From Bradyrhizobium sp. PSBB068 (GTDB lineage Bacteria > Pseudomonadota > Alphaproteobacteria > Rhizobiales > Xanthobacteraceae), in NCBI GenBank assembly GCA_016839165.1, contig CP069300.1:6768001-6832000 (forward strand): a stretch of 64,000 bases of DNA, read 5' to 3'. Positions 37,379 through 47,528 of the stretch are shown piece by piece. Both the position numbers and the translations under genes were made by a program. Under the pieces are notes generated by a model. That model was not told the origin of the DNA and ran no database searches. It saw nothing but the letters and a program-made list of their open reading frames with translations. Within the stretch, counting starts at the first letter, position 1; every line of letters begins with the position of its first letter.

Positions 37379-38037
37379 CGATTCCGGCAGCTGACCTTCC
37401 CGACGATGCCCGCGACGCCGTCCTTGCCGGCATGGCCAGACGGGCGCGCACGCGGGGCTTTGCGACGCCCAAGCTCAACTTCGCGCATCGCAATCATCCC
37501 GAAGACCTGCAGCTTTGCGCACCGCATCGCATGGCGTTGCTGCCGTTGAGCGCGTTGCGCCGTCTGGCGGGGCCTGACCGGTGCACGGCCAAGGCTCCAG
37601 CCGCAAATGAGCTGCCGGCACTCAGTTCCGTAGCAACCATCCTCGGCTGGCGGTTTCTCATCTATGACAAGAATGCTCTTGAGCCGATCGCCGCAGCTCA
37701 TGCCGTCTTCACCGACCAGGGCGGCTATCGATTGGCCGAACTGAACGAGGGACCATACGTAACCAACTTTCCCAAAGCGCTTCAGGCACCCGCCGTGCGT
37801 CGCGCGATCTCATTCGACAGTGACGATGACGAACCTTGTGAGCCGCTGTTGCTGCTCGCTCCGGCCATTTACTTTGCCGGACTGTGGATCCGATATCAGG
37901 ACAGCCGCAAGGACTTCATCCGGCCGATGGACTCCTCCCTCCTGCCGGCCTTTGCCAACGCGAAACCTGCAGAGGTGCTCGCCGTCCTGCTTCAAGCATC
38001 GCTTGCAGTTCCAACCGACGGCGCTTCGGCAGGGTGA
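37375..38037 (+). CDS. Hypothetical protein coupled to the papain-like protease
   Basis: A 220-residue protein whose ATG overlaps the protease stop. It has no recognised domain or signal peptide. It shows a polar N-terminus, a middle region (LGWRFLIYDKNALEPIAAAH), an acidic stretch (SFDSDDDEPCEP) and one hydrophobic segment (LLLLAPAIYFAGLWI, about 160-175). Tight coupling suggests a function in the same process as the protease and the PAP2-like protein, such as an inhibitor, immunity or substrate protein. Confidence 0.65.
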   Translation: MTIPAADLPDDARDAVLAGMARRARTRGFATPKLNFAHRNHPEDLQLCAPHRMALLPLSALRRLAGPDRCTAKAPAANELPALSSVATILGWRFLIYDKNALEPIAAAHAVFTDQGGYRLAELNEGPYVTNFPKALQAPAVRRAISFDSDDDEPCEPLLLLAPAIYFAGLWIRYQDSRKDFIRPMDSSLLPAFANAKPAEVLAVLLQASLAVPTDGASAG

Positions 38038-38138
38038 CACCCGCAGCCCAGCACAACTCGGCGAGTGAACGGCAAGAACCATTCGTTGCGCGGCGACAGC
38101 GCATCGCCCGCCCCTGGATGCCGATCAGCTCCGCCTTA

Positions 38139-38354
38139 AGGCCCGATGAGAATAGGTTGAGCTGGAACGGCGTCGAAAGTTCACCTCTCCCTTGGGAGAG
38201 GTCGATTTGCGCAGCAAATCGGGTGAGGGGCTGCGGTCTATCGAGAGAGCAAGAGCCCTCACCCGGATTGCTGCGCAATCCGACCTCTCCCCACTGGGGA
38301 GAGGTGAAGCGAGACCGCGCCAAGCCGATTCAACCAAAACTCATCCCGCCTTAG
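38139..38354. repeat. Composite intergenic repeat (copy at 38 kb)
   Basis: Contains AGGTTGAGCTGGAACGGC, CACCTCTCCC/GGGAGAGGT inverted modules and an end module GATTCAACCAAAACTCATC (38327-38354). The same modules recur, shuffled, at 40.3, 52.8 and 53.8 kb. The rest of the 38038-38461 gap shows no gene. Confidence 0.65.
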
Positions 38355-38461
38355 TCATCGAACTCGCACGAAAGCGTCATCCCGCCGTCAATTGACGGCG
38401 ACAAGTTGTCGCGGCCAGCGCTGGCAATTCCAATTCAACGGAAACAGAGAGGGGCAATTTC

Positions 38462-40138
38462 ATGCGTTGTTTTCATAACAATTTCTTGTCGACTGCCGCG
38501 ATCGCGGCGACCATGCTCGCTTGCGGCGTCGCAGTGGCGCATGCGGACGATGACGATGGGCATTCGCGGCGACATGGCTACAAGCATGTCCTGCTGATCA
38601 GTGTCGACGGCATGCACGCCGTCGATTTGAAGCGTTGGGTCGAAAGCCGCCCCGGCGGCAACTTCGCCCAGCTCACCGGCAAGGGCGTCGTCTATCCGAA
38701 CGCCTACACCACCGCGCCGTCCGATAGTTATCCGGGCATGCTCGCGCAGGTCACTGGCGCCACGCCGAAGGGCGGCGGCCTGTTCTATGACGACAGCTAT
38801 GATCGCACCGAGTATCCGGCCAAGGCCTTCTACACCAGCCAAAATCTCGCGGACCCCGGTTGCGTGAAGCCGGCAGGCACCGAAATCACCAACTTCGAGG
38901 CACTCGACAAGACCTACGATTATTCCAGCGGGCTGGTTGCCGACTACACCGCCGGCGGCACGCTCGGTCAGGTCCATACGCAGCTCGATCCGGATCACAT
39001 GCAGCGCAAGCTGGTGAACGGCCAGTGCGTCCCGGTCTATCCGCACGAATACGTGCGCACCAACACGATCTTCGAGGTCATCAAGCAGGCCGGCAGGCGC
39101 ACGGCGTGGTCCGACAAGCATCCGGCCTATGAGGATCTGGCGGGCCCATCCGGCAAGGGCCTCGACGAGCTGTTCACGCCCGAGATCAACTCGCAGGACA
39201 CGATCGACAAGGGCGCCAAGCCTGGCGACGACTACACCAAGAGCTTTGTCGGCGTCCGTTCATACGACTCGCTGAAGGTGCAGGCGGTGTTGAACTGGAT
39301 CGACGGCTACAACGGCACGCGAACGCAGCATCAAGGCGTCCCCGCGATCTTCGGCATGAACTTCCAGGCCGTCAGCGTCGGCCAGAAGCTTGCGAAGGCC
39401 GGCAACGCCGATACCGACAAGTCGCTGGTCGGCGGCTATGCCGACGCCAAGGCGACGCCCGGCAATGCGCTCACGCAGCAATTCCAGTTCGTGGACGATG
39501 CGCTCGGCAAGTTCATCAACGAACTCAAGGCGCAGAACCTCTACGATTCGACGCTGATCATTATCAGCGCCAAGCATGGCCAGTCGCCGATCAACCTCGC
39601 GGACCGCGTGGCGATCTCCGACTCGCTGTACAGCAAGGCGCCCGGTTTCGGCGCCAACGGCTTCGAGATCTGCGATGACGCGGCGCTGGTCTGGCTGTCG
39701 CCGGAACTGCAACAGGCGACCAATCCGGCGACCGGCAACCCCTACTATGCCGACGCCAAGGCCTACATTCTGGCCCATGCTGCCGACCTGCATATCCAGA
39801 AGCTGCTCGATCGCGATGAACTGACCAAGCTCTATGAGGATCCGTTCCACAACAGCCGGGTGCCGGACTTCATCGCCATCACCGATCATGGCGTCATCTG
39901 CACCGGCGGCAGCAAGCTTGCCGAGCATGGCGGCTTCTCCAAGGACGATCGCAATGTCCTGCTGCTGGTCTCCTCGCCCCGCATCAAGCATGCGAGGACG
40001 AACGAGGAGACCACCTTCACCACCCAGATCGCGCCGACGATCCTGCGTGCGCTCGACCTCGATCCGCGCAGCCTCCAGGCGGTTCGCGAAGAAGGCGTCG
40101 AGGCGCTGACGCTGAACGAAGACGCCGAGCGGTTCTGA
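38462..40138 (+). CDS. Secreted alkaline-phosphatase-family phosphodiesterase/pyrophosphatase
   Basis: A 558-residue protein with a signal peptide (AAIAATMLACGVAVAHA), then the type I phosphodiesterase/nucleotide pyrophosphatase fold: HVLLISVDGMHAVD (metal Asp), the nucleophile region TTAPSDSYPGM, later ISAKHGQSPINL and FIAITDHGV metal ligands. It is probably periplasmic and cleaves phosphodiesters or phosphonates. A good terminator follows. Standalone gene. Confidence 0.85.
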   Translation: MRCFHNNFLSTAAIAATMLACGVAVAHADDDDGHSRRHGYKHVLLISVDGMHAVDLKRWVESRPGGNFAQLTGKGVVYPNAYTTAPSDSYPGMLAQVTGATPKGGGLFYDDSYDRTEYPAKAFYTSQNLADPGCVKPAGTEITNFEALDKTYDYSSGLVADYTAGGTLGQVHTQLDPDHMQRKLVNGQCVPVYPHEYVRTNTIFEVIKQAGRRTAWSDKHPAYEDLAGPSGKGLDELFTPEINSQDTIDKGAKPGDDYTKSFVGVRSYDSLKVQAVLNWIDGYNGTRTQHQGVPAIFGMNFQAVSVGQKLAKAGNADTDKSLVGGYADAKATPGNALTQQFQFVDDALGKFINELKAQNLYDSTLIIISAKHGQSPINLADRVAISDSLYSKAPGFGANGFEICDDAALVWLSPELQQATNPATGNPYYADAKAYILAHAADLHIQKLLDRDELTKLYEDPFHNSRVPDFIAITDHGVICTGGSKLAEHGGFSKDDRNVLLLVSSPRIKHARTNEETTFTTQIAPTILRALDLDPRSLQAVREEGVEALTLNEDAERF

Positions 40139-40213
40139 CCGCCACGGCGCAACGCACCGAAGGCCTGCACCGGCCCATCGTGACCGGGCAGGCCGGACGG
40201 CCTCGTCCCATCT

Positions 40214-40245
40214 ATCGGCGCCCCGCGCACGGGGCGCCGATTTCC
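40214..40245 (+). terminator. Intrinsic terminator after the phosphodiesterase gene
   Basis: Perfect 12-bp stem ATCGGCGCCCCG / CGGGGCGCCGAT with loop CGCA, followed by TTCC, 75 bases after the stop codon. Confidence 0.75.
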
Positions 40246-40276
40246 GGATCATGCTCTGGAGCGTTTTCGAGCGAAG

Positions 40277-40474
40277 TGGATACCGGTTCGCGTGAAGAAA
40301 ACGCGTCAAAACAACAATCTAAGGCGCGATGAGTTTTGGTTGAATCGGCTTGGCGCGATCTCGGTCCACCTCTCCTCGTCGGGGAGAGGTGCACCTTCGA
40401 CGCCGCTCCATCTCAAGCTAACTTCATCATGCTGTAGAGCCTCGTTCCGATTCAATCGGAACGGAATAGGCTCT
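40277..40474. repeat. Composite intergenic repeat (copy at 40 kb)
   Basis: Holds GGATACCGGTTCGCGTGAAG, the end module in reverse orientation (40319-40346), a CACCTCTCC/GGAGAGGTG hairpin and a CGTTCCGAT/ATCGGAACG hairpin. The same modules appear at 52.7-52.9 kb in another order. Fills most of the 40139-40544 gap. Confidence 0.65.
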
Positions 40475-40544
40475 AGGCAGGAAAGCAGGCCGCCGGCGTC
40501 AACGTGAACGGAGCCAAGATGGCCGGCGCGCATCGTCTGCGGGC

Positions 40545-42821
40545 TCAGGAGCCGAACTTCGCTCGCAGCATGGGGCCAAGCAGGTTCGAGTAGTCGTCCG
40601 TCCAGAGTGCGCTGGCCGGGTCCGGCGACATGGCGATCCAATGCTGTGCCGCCGCGCCGGCATCCTCAGCCGTGCGCGCAAGCATCACCACCCGGGACGC
40701 CGTCCTGAGCGTGGTCATGACGTCGCCCGTGGGATGCCCTTCCTTGAACAGTGCGATCAACCCCTGGGACTGCGCGACATTCGCCATGATCGGCGCCAGA
40801 TCGAGATGGCGGTTGGAGATATGCACCAGAATGACGCCGTGCGGCGTCAGCTTCGACAGATAGCCGGCGATCGCTTCACGGGTCAGCAGGTGGACGGGAA
40901 TGCCGTCGGACGAGAAGGCGTCCAGCACGATCAGGTCGTAGCGCTCGGGTGAGGCCTGCAGCGTGAGACGCGCATCGCCGAGCACGAGGTCGGCCTTGGG
41001 TGCGCAGCGCGAGAGGAACGTGAAGAATGCGGGATTGCTCGCGATCCTGATCACCTCGGGATCGATCTCGAAGAAACTCCACTCCTCTTCGCCGCGCAGG
41101 TAGCATGCGAGCGAGCCGGTGCCGAGGCCGACGACCGCAACCCGTTCGAAGCCGTTCTTGAACCTGTCGTTGGCGCCGCGTGCCGCCGCGATCCCTTCGG
41201 CCAGCGGGCCGCCCGGATAGTAGTAGCTCTGAGGCTCGGGCGCTCCCGCGACCGGCGTGCCATCCTCGTTACGCAACCGCTCTGCGCCATGCATCGTGTT
41301 GCCGTGGAACAGCAGCCGCGCGCTGCCGTCCGAGAGGTCGACCACGGTATGGACACCGAAGAAGCTGCGCGCGGTCTCGATCGGGGCCATGCCAGGACGC
41401 CAGAACGTCGTCAGCATCAGGCCCGTGATCGCCAATCCGGCGAATGACACCGGCCGTTGTCGCAGGAAGAGCATGCAGGCCGTGAGCAGGATCAACAGGG
41501 CCTTGAACGGAAACTCCAGCGAGGCCGGCAGCTGCAGTTTGGTGACATACCAGACCATGGCGAGCGCGATCGCCAGCGCCAGCCATGGCGAAGCCTTCGT
41601 CAGCGCCCGGCGCGCACCGCCTGCGAACATGCCCGGCAGTGCCAGCAGCGCGAGCGCGATCAGGATCGGATATTCGTAGTTGCCGGAAAAAATCTTCGGC
41701 GCCAGCAGTCCGGCGAAGGCGCCGCCCAGCACGCCCCCGAATGAGGTGCACAGGAAGAACTCCGTCAGGCGTTGCGGGTGCGGGCGCCGGGCGTAGAGTT
41801 CGCCATGGCAGAGCAGCGTCAGCAGCGTGAACACGACGAGGTGGAGCGCGATCGTCGTCAGCCAGAACACCTTGGCGCCCACGAGACTGATCGCAAGTGG
41901 GGCCACGGCGAACGGAACGAGCCACGCCACGGTCGCGTGGCTGATCCACGGCCGATCGCGGAACACGACAACGAAGGTGAACAGATAGAGCGCCAGCGGA
42001 ATGACCCACAGAAACGGGGTTGCCGCGACGTCGGTCGTCAGATGCGCGGTCACCGCGATGACCAGCCCGGATGGAATAGCCGCAAGCGCGATCCAGCGCA
42101 GCCGGTCGGTTGCGCTGACGATCGACGTCTGCGGCGTCGGCGCCGCGCCCGTCACGCCATTGCCTCGTCCCAGGACGAAGGCGACTGCCGTGACGAGGAG
42201 CGCGAAGACCGCGAAGCCGACCGACCAAGCGCCCGCCTGCATTTTCAGCGTCAGCAGCGGCTCGACGACGACGGGATAGGCAAACAGGGCCGCGAACGAG
42301 CCGAGATTCGACGCGGCATAGAGCACGTAGGGATTGCTGGCCTCGCGATGGCCGCTCGCGGCGAACCAGCTCTGCAGCAAGGGTGCGCTGGCCGACAGCG
42401 TGAAGAACGGCAGGCCGATCGACGCAGCGAACAGCCCGAACAGCCAGAGCGCCGTTCCATCTGCCGGCGGCGCCCCCCAATTCGGCGCGATCGCGATCGG
42501 CAAGGTCATCGCCGTGACGGCGAGCAGGAGCAGATGAACCAGCCCCGCGCGCTGCCGCCCGAACAAGCGGCCGAGCAGATGGGCATAGGCATAGCCGGCA
42601 AGCAGCACGGCCTGGAAGAACACCATCGCCACCGACCAGACCGAGGGCGCACCGCCGAGCTTCGGCAGCACCATTTTCGCAAACATCGGCTGGATCAGGA
42701 ACAGCAGCAGCGCCGACAGGAGCAGCGTCGCCACGCTGAGGATCGGCAGCAGGCGCGTATCATCGACAGAACGCGCCGCCTCGGGAGGCGTTCGATCTGG
42801 CGCATTCTCGACGACTGACAT
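40545..42821 (-). CDS. Fused membrane/spermidine-synthase-like protein
   Basis: A 758-residue protein. The first about 500 residues form many hydrophobic helices of the MFS-like kind (RLLPILSVATLLLSALLLFL, AMVFFQAVLLAGYAYAHLLG). The C-terminal about 230 residues are a spermidine synthase/Rossmann methyltransferase-like domain (VAVVGLGTGSLACYL, EIDPEVIRIA, GDARLTLQ, YDLIVLDAFSSDGIPVHLL). Such fusions are widespread and annotated as fused MFS/spermidine synthase; whether they make polyamines is unproven. The speE symbol is not used. Confidence 0.85.
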   Translation of the reverse strand: MSVVENAPDRTPPEAARSVDDTRLLPILSVATLLLSALLLFLIQPMFAKMVLPKLGGAPSVWSVAMVFFQAVLLAGYAYAHLLGRLFGRQRAGLVHLLLLAVTAMTLPIAIAPNWGAPPADGTALWLFGLFAASIGLPFFTLSASAPLLQSWFAASGHREASNPYVLYAASNLGSFAALFAYPVVVEPLLTLKMQAGAWSVGFAVFALLVTAVAFVLGRGNGVTGAAPTPQTSIVSATDRLRWIALAAIPSGLVIAVTAHLTTDVAATPFLWVIPLALYLFTFVVVFRDRPWISHATVAWLVPFAVAPLAISLVGAKVFWLTTIALHLVVFTLLTLLCHGELYARRPHPQRLTEFFLCTSFGGVLGGAFAGLLAPKIFSGNYEYPILIALALLALPGMFAGGARRALTKASPWLALAIALAMVWYVTKLQLPASLEFPFKALLILLTACMLFLRQRPVSFAGLAITGLMLTTFWRPGMAPIETARSFFGVHTVVDLSDGSARLLFHGNTMHGAERLRNEDGTPVAGAPEPQSYYYPGGPLAEGIAAARGANDRFKNGFERVAVVGLGTGSLACYLRGEEEWSFFEIDPEVIRIASNPAFFTFLSRCAPKADLVLGDARLTLQASPERYDLIVLDAFSSDGIPVHLLTREAIAGYLSKLTPHGVILVHISNRHLDLAPIMANVAQSQGLIALFKEGHPTGDVMTTLRTASRVVMLARTAEDAGAAAQHWIAMSPDPASALWTDDYSNLLGPMLRAKFGS

Positions 42822-43043
42822 CCGCTCGTTCCGGCAATCCCGCCGCGCAGGGTAGCTTCGCCCCGCTTAAACAGGCGTTAAGCGGAGCTCGGGAACGAGA
42901 TCGACACATCACGGTATGCGCATCGGCGGCGAAGCCGCATTCCGTCGGTATGTCGGCACACCCATGCAGGGTTATCCCACTACCGGCGCATCGAGACAGT
43001 GGCGAGAAGACCGGAGAGCAGCGAAGCAGGCTATTTTGAGCGA

Positions 43044-43133
43044 TGGCGGAGAGAGTGGGATTCGAACCCACGGTACGGTTTCCCGCACACACGCTTTCCA
43101 AGCGTGCGCCTTAAGCCACTCGGCCATCTCTCC
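43044..43133 (-). tRNA. tRNA-Ser (anticodon GGA)
   Basis: A 90-base class II tRNA on the minus strand with a genome-encoded CCA end (43044-43046). Acceptor GGAGAGA pairs with TCTCTCC, the anticodon loop CTTGGAAAG gives GGA (UCC/UCU serine codons), a long variable arm GTGTGCGGGAAACCGTACC fits serine, and GTTCGAATC is the T loop. Features are intact, so it looks functional and is not split by an insertion. Confidence 0.95.
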
Positions 43134-43381
43134 GGGAGGCCTCTCTTGAAGGGCTGAGGCGGATTTTGCAAGGGAGCGCGGGGTCGAACCGCGAAATTTC
43201 CCCAACGGATTGAAAATATTGGGTAAATTCTCGGCAACGTCGGCCGCGCGCGGGGCCATCGCAGACGGCTCTTGCCAGCGCCGGCGAGTGGCCGGCGCAA
43301 ATCAAGCCGATTGGCCCGCCTCCATCATTCCCCTCTGTGCCATTGCACAGCCCAAGGCGCTCAGGGAAGGCCGACAGTCGC

Positions 43382-44833
43382 TCAGTGATATCGCGCGGCA
43401 AAATCCGCCGCGCGGCGCGGCCACAGGGATGTTGGCTCGGGCAGCGCTGCGGCTCCGGCATTGTGCGTATCCTGCAGCGCCTCGATGAAATCGGCGAACC
43501 ATTGCTGGATGGTGCCGCCGTTGAGCTTCTCCATCATGGCTTCCCAGCGCATCCGCCGCTCGGTCAGCGGCATTGCCAGCGCGGTCGCCAACGTGCGCGC
43601 CATGCCGTCGATGTCGTGCGGATTGACCAGCAGCGCGGCGTCGAGCTCGTTCGCCGCACCGGCGAATTTCGACAGCACCAGCACGCCGGGATCGGCCGGG
43701 TTTTGCGCGGCGACATATTCCTTGGCGACGAGGTTCATGCCGTCCTGCAGCGGCGTTACCACGCCGACCTGCGCGGTGCGGTAAAGCCCTGCGAGCACGC
43801 CCTGGCCGAAGCCCTTGTTGAGATAGCGGATCGGCGTCCAGTCGACCTCGCCGTGCACGCCGTTGACGTCGGTGACGAGCTTCGCCACCTCGCTGGCGAG
43901 ATTGCCATAGGCCTCGATCGCGCCCCGCGAGGGCGTTGCGATCTGCAGCATCGACGCCGATCGCTTCAGGTTCGGATACAGCGACCACATCTTGTCGAAC
44001 GCCTTGATGCGGTTGACGAGGCCCTTGGAATAGTCGAGCCGGTCGACGCCGATCGCGAGCTTCTCGCCGTTGAGGCTGCGCCGTAGCCGCGTCACGTCGG
44101 GATGCGTCATCGCCTTGGTGGCCTGCTGCGCGAACTTGCCGGGATCGATGCCGATCGGAAATACCGCGGCCCGGGTGCGGCCGAACGACGAATTGATAAT
44201 GCCGTCGCGCACCTCGAAATCGAGATCGTGCTGCACGTAGCTGAGGAAATTCTCGCAATCCTCGTCGGTCTGGAAGCCGATCAGGTCGTAAGACAGCATC
44301 GCCTCGATCAGCTCACGGTGATTGGGCACGCCCGCGATCACCGCGCGCGCCGGCCACGGCGTATGCAGGAAGAAGCCGATCGGCTGCGTGACGCCGAGGT
44401 CGCGCAGTTCGGCGCCGAGCGCGAGGAAATGATAGTCCTGGATCCAGAACACGGAATCCGGCTTGCGGAAACGCAGCAGCGCGCGCGCCATGAACGCGTT
44501 CACCGCGCGATAGCTCGCGTAGTCCTCGTGCGAAGCGCGAATCAGATCGGCGCGCGAATGCATCGCGGGCCACAGCGCCGAATTGGCAAAGCCTTCGTAG
44601 TAGCCGCCATAGTGCGCGGCCGGCAGATCGAGCATCGCCAGCGCGCCCGCACCGAGAGCTTCGACCTCTGCAAAAGGTTCCTTGTGGTTCCCGTCGCGGA
44701 CCCGTCCGCTGGAACCAACCCATATTGCCCCTGTCTTTTCCACCACCGGCAACAATGCCGCAGCAAGCCCCCCCGTCATGGGTTCATTGGGTTTTCCGCG
44801 CGAAACGCGGTTCGATACGACGACGAGGTTCAC
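43382..44833 (-). CDS. otsA: Trehalose-6-phosphate synthase
   Basis: A 483-residue GT20 glycosyltransferase. GTG start with AGGAGGGG just upstream. N-terminal NLVVVSNRVSRGK, then WIQDYHFLALGAELR, GFFLHTPWPA, GVDRLDYSKGLVNR and NLVAKEYVAAQ, matching OtsA motifs. It joins UDP-glucose and glucose-6-phosphate; OtsB upstream removes the phosphate to give trehalose. 204 bases separate it from otsB; a small AACCAT/ATGGTT hairpin lies between. Confidence 0.96.
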   Translation of the reverse strand: MNLVVVSNRVSRGKPNEPMTGGLAAALLPVVEKTGAIWVGSSGRVRDGNHKEPFAEVEALGAGALAMLDLPAAHYGGYYEGFANSALWPAMHSRADLIRASHEDYASYRAVNAFMARALLRFRKPDSVFWIQDYHFLALGAELRDLGVTQPIGFFLHTPWPARAVIAGVPNHRELIEAMLSYDLIGFQTDEDCENFLSYVQHDLDFEVRDGIINSSFGRTRAAVFPIGIDPGKFAQQATKAMTHPDVTRLRRSLNGEKLAIGVDRLDYSKGLVNRIKAFDKMWSLYPNLKRSASMLQIATPSRGAIEAYGNLASEVAKLVTDVNGVHGEVDWTPIRYLNKGFGQGVLAGLYRTAQVGVVTPLQDGMNLVAKEYVAAQNPADPGVLVLSKFAGAANELDAALLVNPHDIDGMARTLATALAMPLTERRMRWEAMMEKLNGGTIQQWFADFIEALQDTHNAGAAALPEPTSLWPRRAADFAARYH

Positions 44834-45037
44834 CAGGTCCCCTCCTGTTGGTCAACTCGCGTATTAACAACCATTCATCAAGATGGTTCCTGATCAAGGA
44901 ATCTCCCAAATGAAACCAAATTCTGGCGAAGACGCATGGAACTCGCGGGAACTCGCGAAAAGAAAAATTCATGCGAGGCAAACGCCACGACGCAAAACAA
45001 CCGCATTCGATTCGAGCGCGCGACATAGTTGATTTGG

Positions 45038-45871
45038 TTAGGACAGATTGACGTCCCTATCATCGTCGAGCAGCCGCGCGAGGAACGCGCGCACATCGCT
45101 CGGGCCTTCGAAATGTCCGTCGACGCCGAGCGCGTGACGGCCGACGGAGAATGCGAGACCGTTGAAGTCAGGCATGATCGCGAACACCGTCTCATCGGTG
45201 ACGTCGTCGCCGATGAAGAACGGGCGGCGTCCCCTGAACGGCTCATGCGTCATCAATTGGCGCACGCCGGTCGCCTTGGTGAAGCCGGAATGCTTGATCT
45301 CGCAAACGCTCTTGCCCGGCAGCACCTCGATCGGCGCATTCGGCAGCTCGGCGCGGATCAGCGAAACCGCTTCATAGATCGCCTTCTCCGCCTGCGGCGC
45401 GAGGCGATAGTGCAGCGCCAGCGAGTAACCCTTGTCCTCGAGCAGAATGCCGGGGCTGAGCTTTGCGATCGCGGCGAGGCGGCGCTTCAATTCCTTGTCG
45501 AGCGGCGGCGCGTGCGCGGCAACCGCCTCGCTGTCCGGCTGCAGCCGCATCTCGGCGCCATGGCCGCCGATCGCGGGGAATGCTTCGGGCGCGAAGATCA
45601 GGTCGATGTCGTTGAGCGAGCGACCGCTGACCAGCGCCAGCGCGCCGCCGGTGCGGTCATGCAATTGCTTCAGCGTGGCCGCGAGCTCCGGCGGCACCCA
45701 GACCTCGCGCGGGGTCGGGGCGAAATCGAGCAAAGTGCCGTCGATGTCGAGCAGCACCGCGGTCCGATCCAGCGGCGGAATCAGCGACGCCGGCGCCGGC
45801 ATGCTGCCGGTCGTCCCGCGAGGTGCGATTTTATCATCAGGCGGCATTTCGGCCAATTCATGCTTCGTCAT
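45038..45871 (-). CDS. otsB: Trehalose-6-phosphate phosphatase
   Basis: A 277-residue HAD-type phosphatase with motif I LLDIDGTLLDF, motif II LALVSGRS, motif III Lys and motif IV FIGDDVTDE. It dephosphorylates trehalose-6-phosphate. Its start lies three bases after the MFS transporter stop, and its GGAG site overlaps that gene's end, so the two are translationally coupled; otsA follows. Confidence 0.95.
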   Translation of the reverse strand: MTKHELAEMPPDDKIAPRGTTGSMPAPASLIPPLDRTAVLLDIDGTLLDFAPTPREVWVPPELAATLKQLHDRTGGALALVSGRSLNDIDLIFAPEAFPAIGGHGAEMRLQPDSEAVAAHAPPLDKELKRRLAAIAKLSPGILLEDKGYSLALHYRLAPQAEKAIYEAVSLIRAELPNAPIEVLPGKSVCEIKHSGFTKATGVRQLMTHEPFRGRRPFFIGDDVTDETVFAIMPDFNGLAFSVGRHALGVDGHFEGPSDVRAFLARLLDDDRDVNLS

Positions 45872-45874
45872 AGT

Positions 45875-47365
45875 CTACTCCACAAATGCCAATGGCCGCG
45901 CGACGGATTCGAGCGATTTTCGCTCGGCCGCGACGGCGTAGCGCCATGCGACGGCTGCGGCGGCGATCATGAGTGCCGACCCCAGCAGGTAGCCGGCGAA
46001 CACGCTGTTGCGCGATCCGGTGTCGATCAGCACGCCGAACAGCGCCGGTCCGATCACGCCGCCGATGCCGGTGCCTACGGCATAGAAAACGGCGATGGCA
46101 AGCGCGCGGACCTCCAGCGGAAACGTCTCGCTGACGGTGAGATAGGCGGCGCTCGCCGCCGGCGAGGCGAAGAAGAAGATCACCATCCAGGCGATGGTCT
46201 GGGTCTGCGCGCTGAGCACGCCGATCGAGAACAGATAGCCGGATAGCGCAAGCAGCACGCCCGAGGCGCCATAGGTCAGCACGATCATGGTGCGGCGGCC
46301 CAGCGTGTCGAACAGGCGGCCGAGCAGCAGCGGCCCGAGGAAATTGCCGGCGGCGAAGGGCAGGATGTACCAGCCGACATTGCTGGCCGCGATGCCGAAG
46401 AAATCGGTCAGGATCAGCGCGAAGGTGAAGAAGATCGCATTGTAGAAGAAGGCCTGCGCGGCCATCAGCGTGAGCCCGACCAGCGAGCGTTGCCGGTAGG
46501 TCAAGAACAGCGTCGCCGCGACCTCGCGCAGCGGGGTGTGATCGCGCATCTTGAGCTTGATCTTCTCGAAACCTTCACTCGGCTGTTCGTGGCCGAGCAC
46601 GGCTGTCTCGATACCGCCGACGATCCTGTGGGCCTCCTCGGGGCGTCCATGGATCATCAGCCAGCGCGGGCTTTCCGGGATCCACATCCGCATCAACAGC
46701 ACGACGAGGCCGAGCGCCGCGCCGGTGAAATAGGCGATCCGCCAGCCATGATCGGGCGCAAGCAACGCAGGGTCGAGCAGCACGATCGCGCTCACCGCGC
46801 CGATCGCAGCCCCGATCCAGAAGCTGCCGTTGATGACGAGATCGGTCCAGCCGCGATAGCGAGCCGGCACCAGCTCCTGGATGGTCGAGTTGATCGCGGT
46901 GTATTCGCCGCCGATGCCGGCGCCGGTGAGAAAGCGAAACAGCGCGTAGCTCGCGACATTCCACGACAGCGCGGTCGCGGCGGTCGCCGAAAGATAAACC
47001 GCGAGCGTGATGAAGAACAGCTTCTTGCGCCCGATCCGGTCGGTCAGCCAGCCGAAGCCGAGCGCGCCGAGCACGGCACCGGCGAGATAGGCGCTGCTGG
47101 CAAGGCCGACGTCGGCGTTGGAGAAGCTCATCGTCGGGCTCTCCTTCAGCGCGCCCGACAGCGCCCCGGCCAGCGTCACTTCGAGCCCATCGAGAATCCA
47201 GGTGATGCCGAGTGCCAGCACAACGCGGGTGTGAAAGCCGCTCCAGCTGAGGCTGTCGAGACGAAGCGGAATCGAGGTCTCGATGATGCGGTCATCGCCC
47301 GGCACGGCGGCAGCCACACCCTCGTGCGTCGTCGCAGAGCTCAATCGTGTCCGCTGCAGTGTCAT
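45875..47365 (-). CDS. MFS transporter, sugar-porter-like, coupled to otsBA
   Basis: A 496-residue protein from the ATG at 47365; about 12 membrane helices. The loop motif GWLTDRIGRKK, ARYRGWTDLVI and the PESPRWL signature resemble sugar-porter-like major facilitator family members. Coupling to otsB suggests a sugar or osmolyte linked to trehalose metabolism, but the substrate cannot be read from sequence. Confidence 0.85.
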   Translation of the reverse strand: MTLQRTRLSSATTHEGVAAAVPGDDRIIETSIPLRLDSLSWSGFHTRVVLALGITWILDGLEVTLAGALSGALKESPTMSFSNADVGLASSAYLAGAVLGALGFGWLTDRIGRKKLFFITLAVYLSATAATALSWNVASYALFRFLTGAGIGGEYTAINSTIQELVPARYRGWTDLVINGSFWIGAAIGAVSAIVLLDPALLAPDHGWRIAYFTGAALGLVVLLMRMWIPESPRWLMIHGRPEEAHRIVGGIETAVLGHEQPSEGFEKIKLKMRDHTPLREVAATLFLTYRQRSLVGLTLMAAQAFFYNAIFFTFALILTDFFGIAASNVGWYILPFAAGNFLGPLLLGRLFDTLGRRTMIVLTYGASGVLLALSGYLFSIGVLSAQTQTIAWMVIFFFASPAASAAYLTVSETFPLEVRALAIAVFYAVGTGIGGVIGPALFGVLIDTGSRNSVFAGYLLGSALMIAAAAVAWRYAVAAERKSLESVARPLAFVE

Positions 47366-47528
47366 CAGTATGGACCAATGAGAAAAACCCCGGAACGTTG
47401 GGTTCCAAGGTTCTATCTCCCAGGATTGCGGCAAACGGTGTGCCCGCCACGCGACGTCAACGCCGCAGGCTAGCTGAGGTTCCCGCAATGCGGCATGGGA
47501 ATCGGGATTACGGCACGCCGTTCTCCGT

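Noticed and set aside
38139..38354. The repeated CACCTCTCCC modules as a CRISPR array
   Set aside because: Modules are palindromic, unevenly spaced and shared with other intergenic sites; there are no regular spacers or cas genes.
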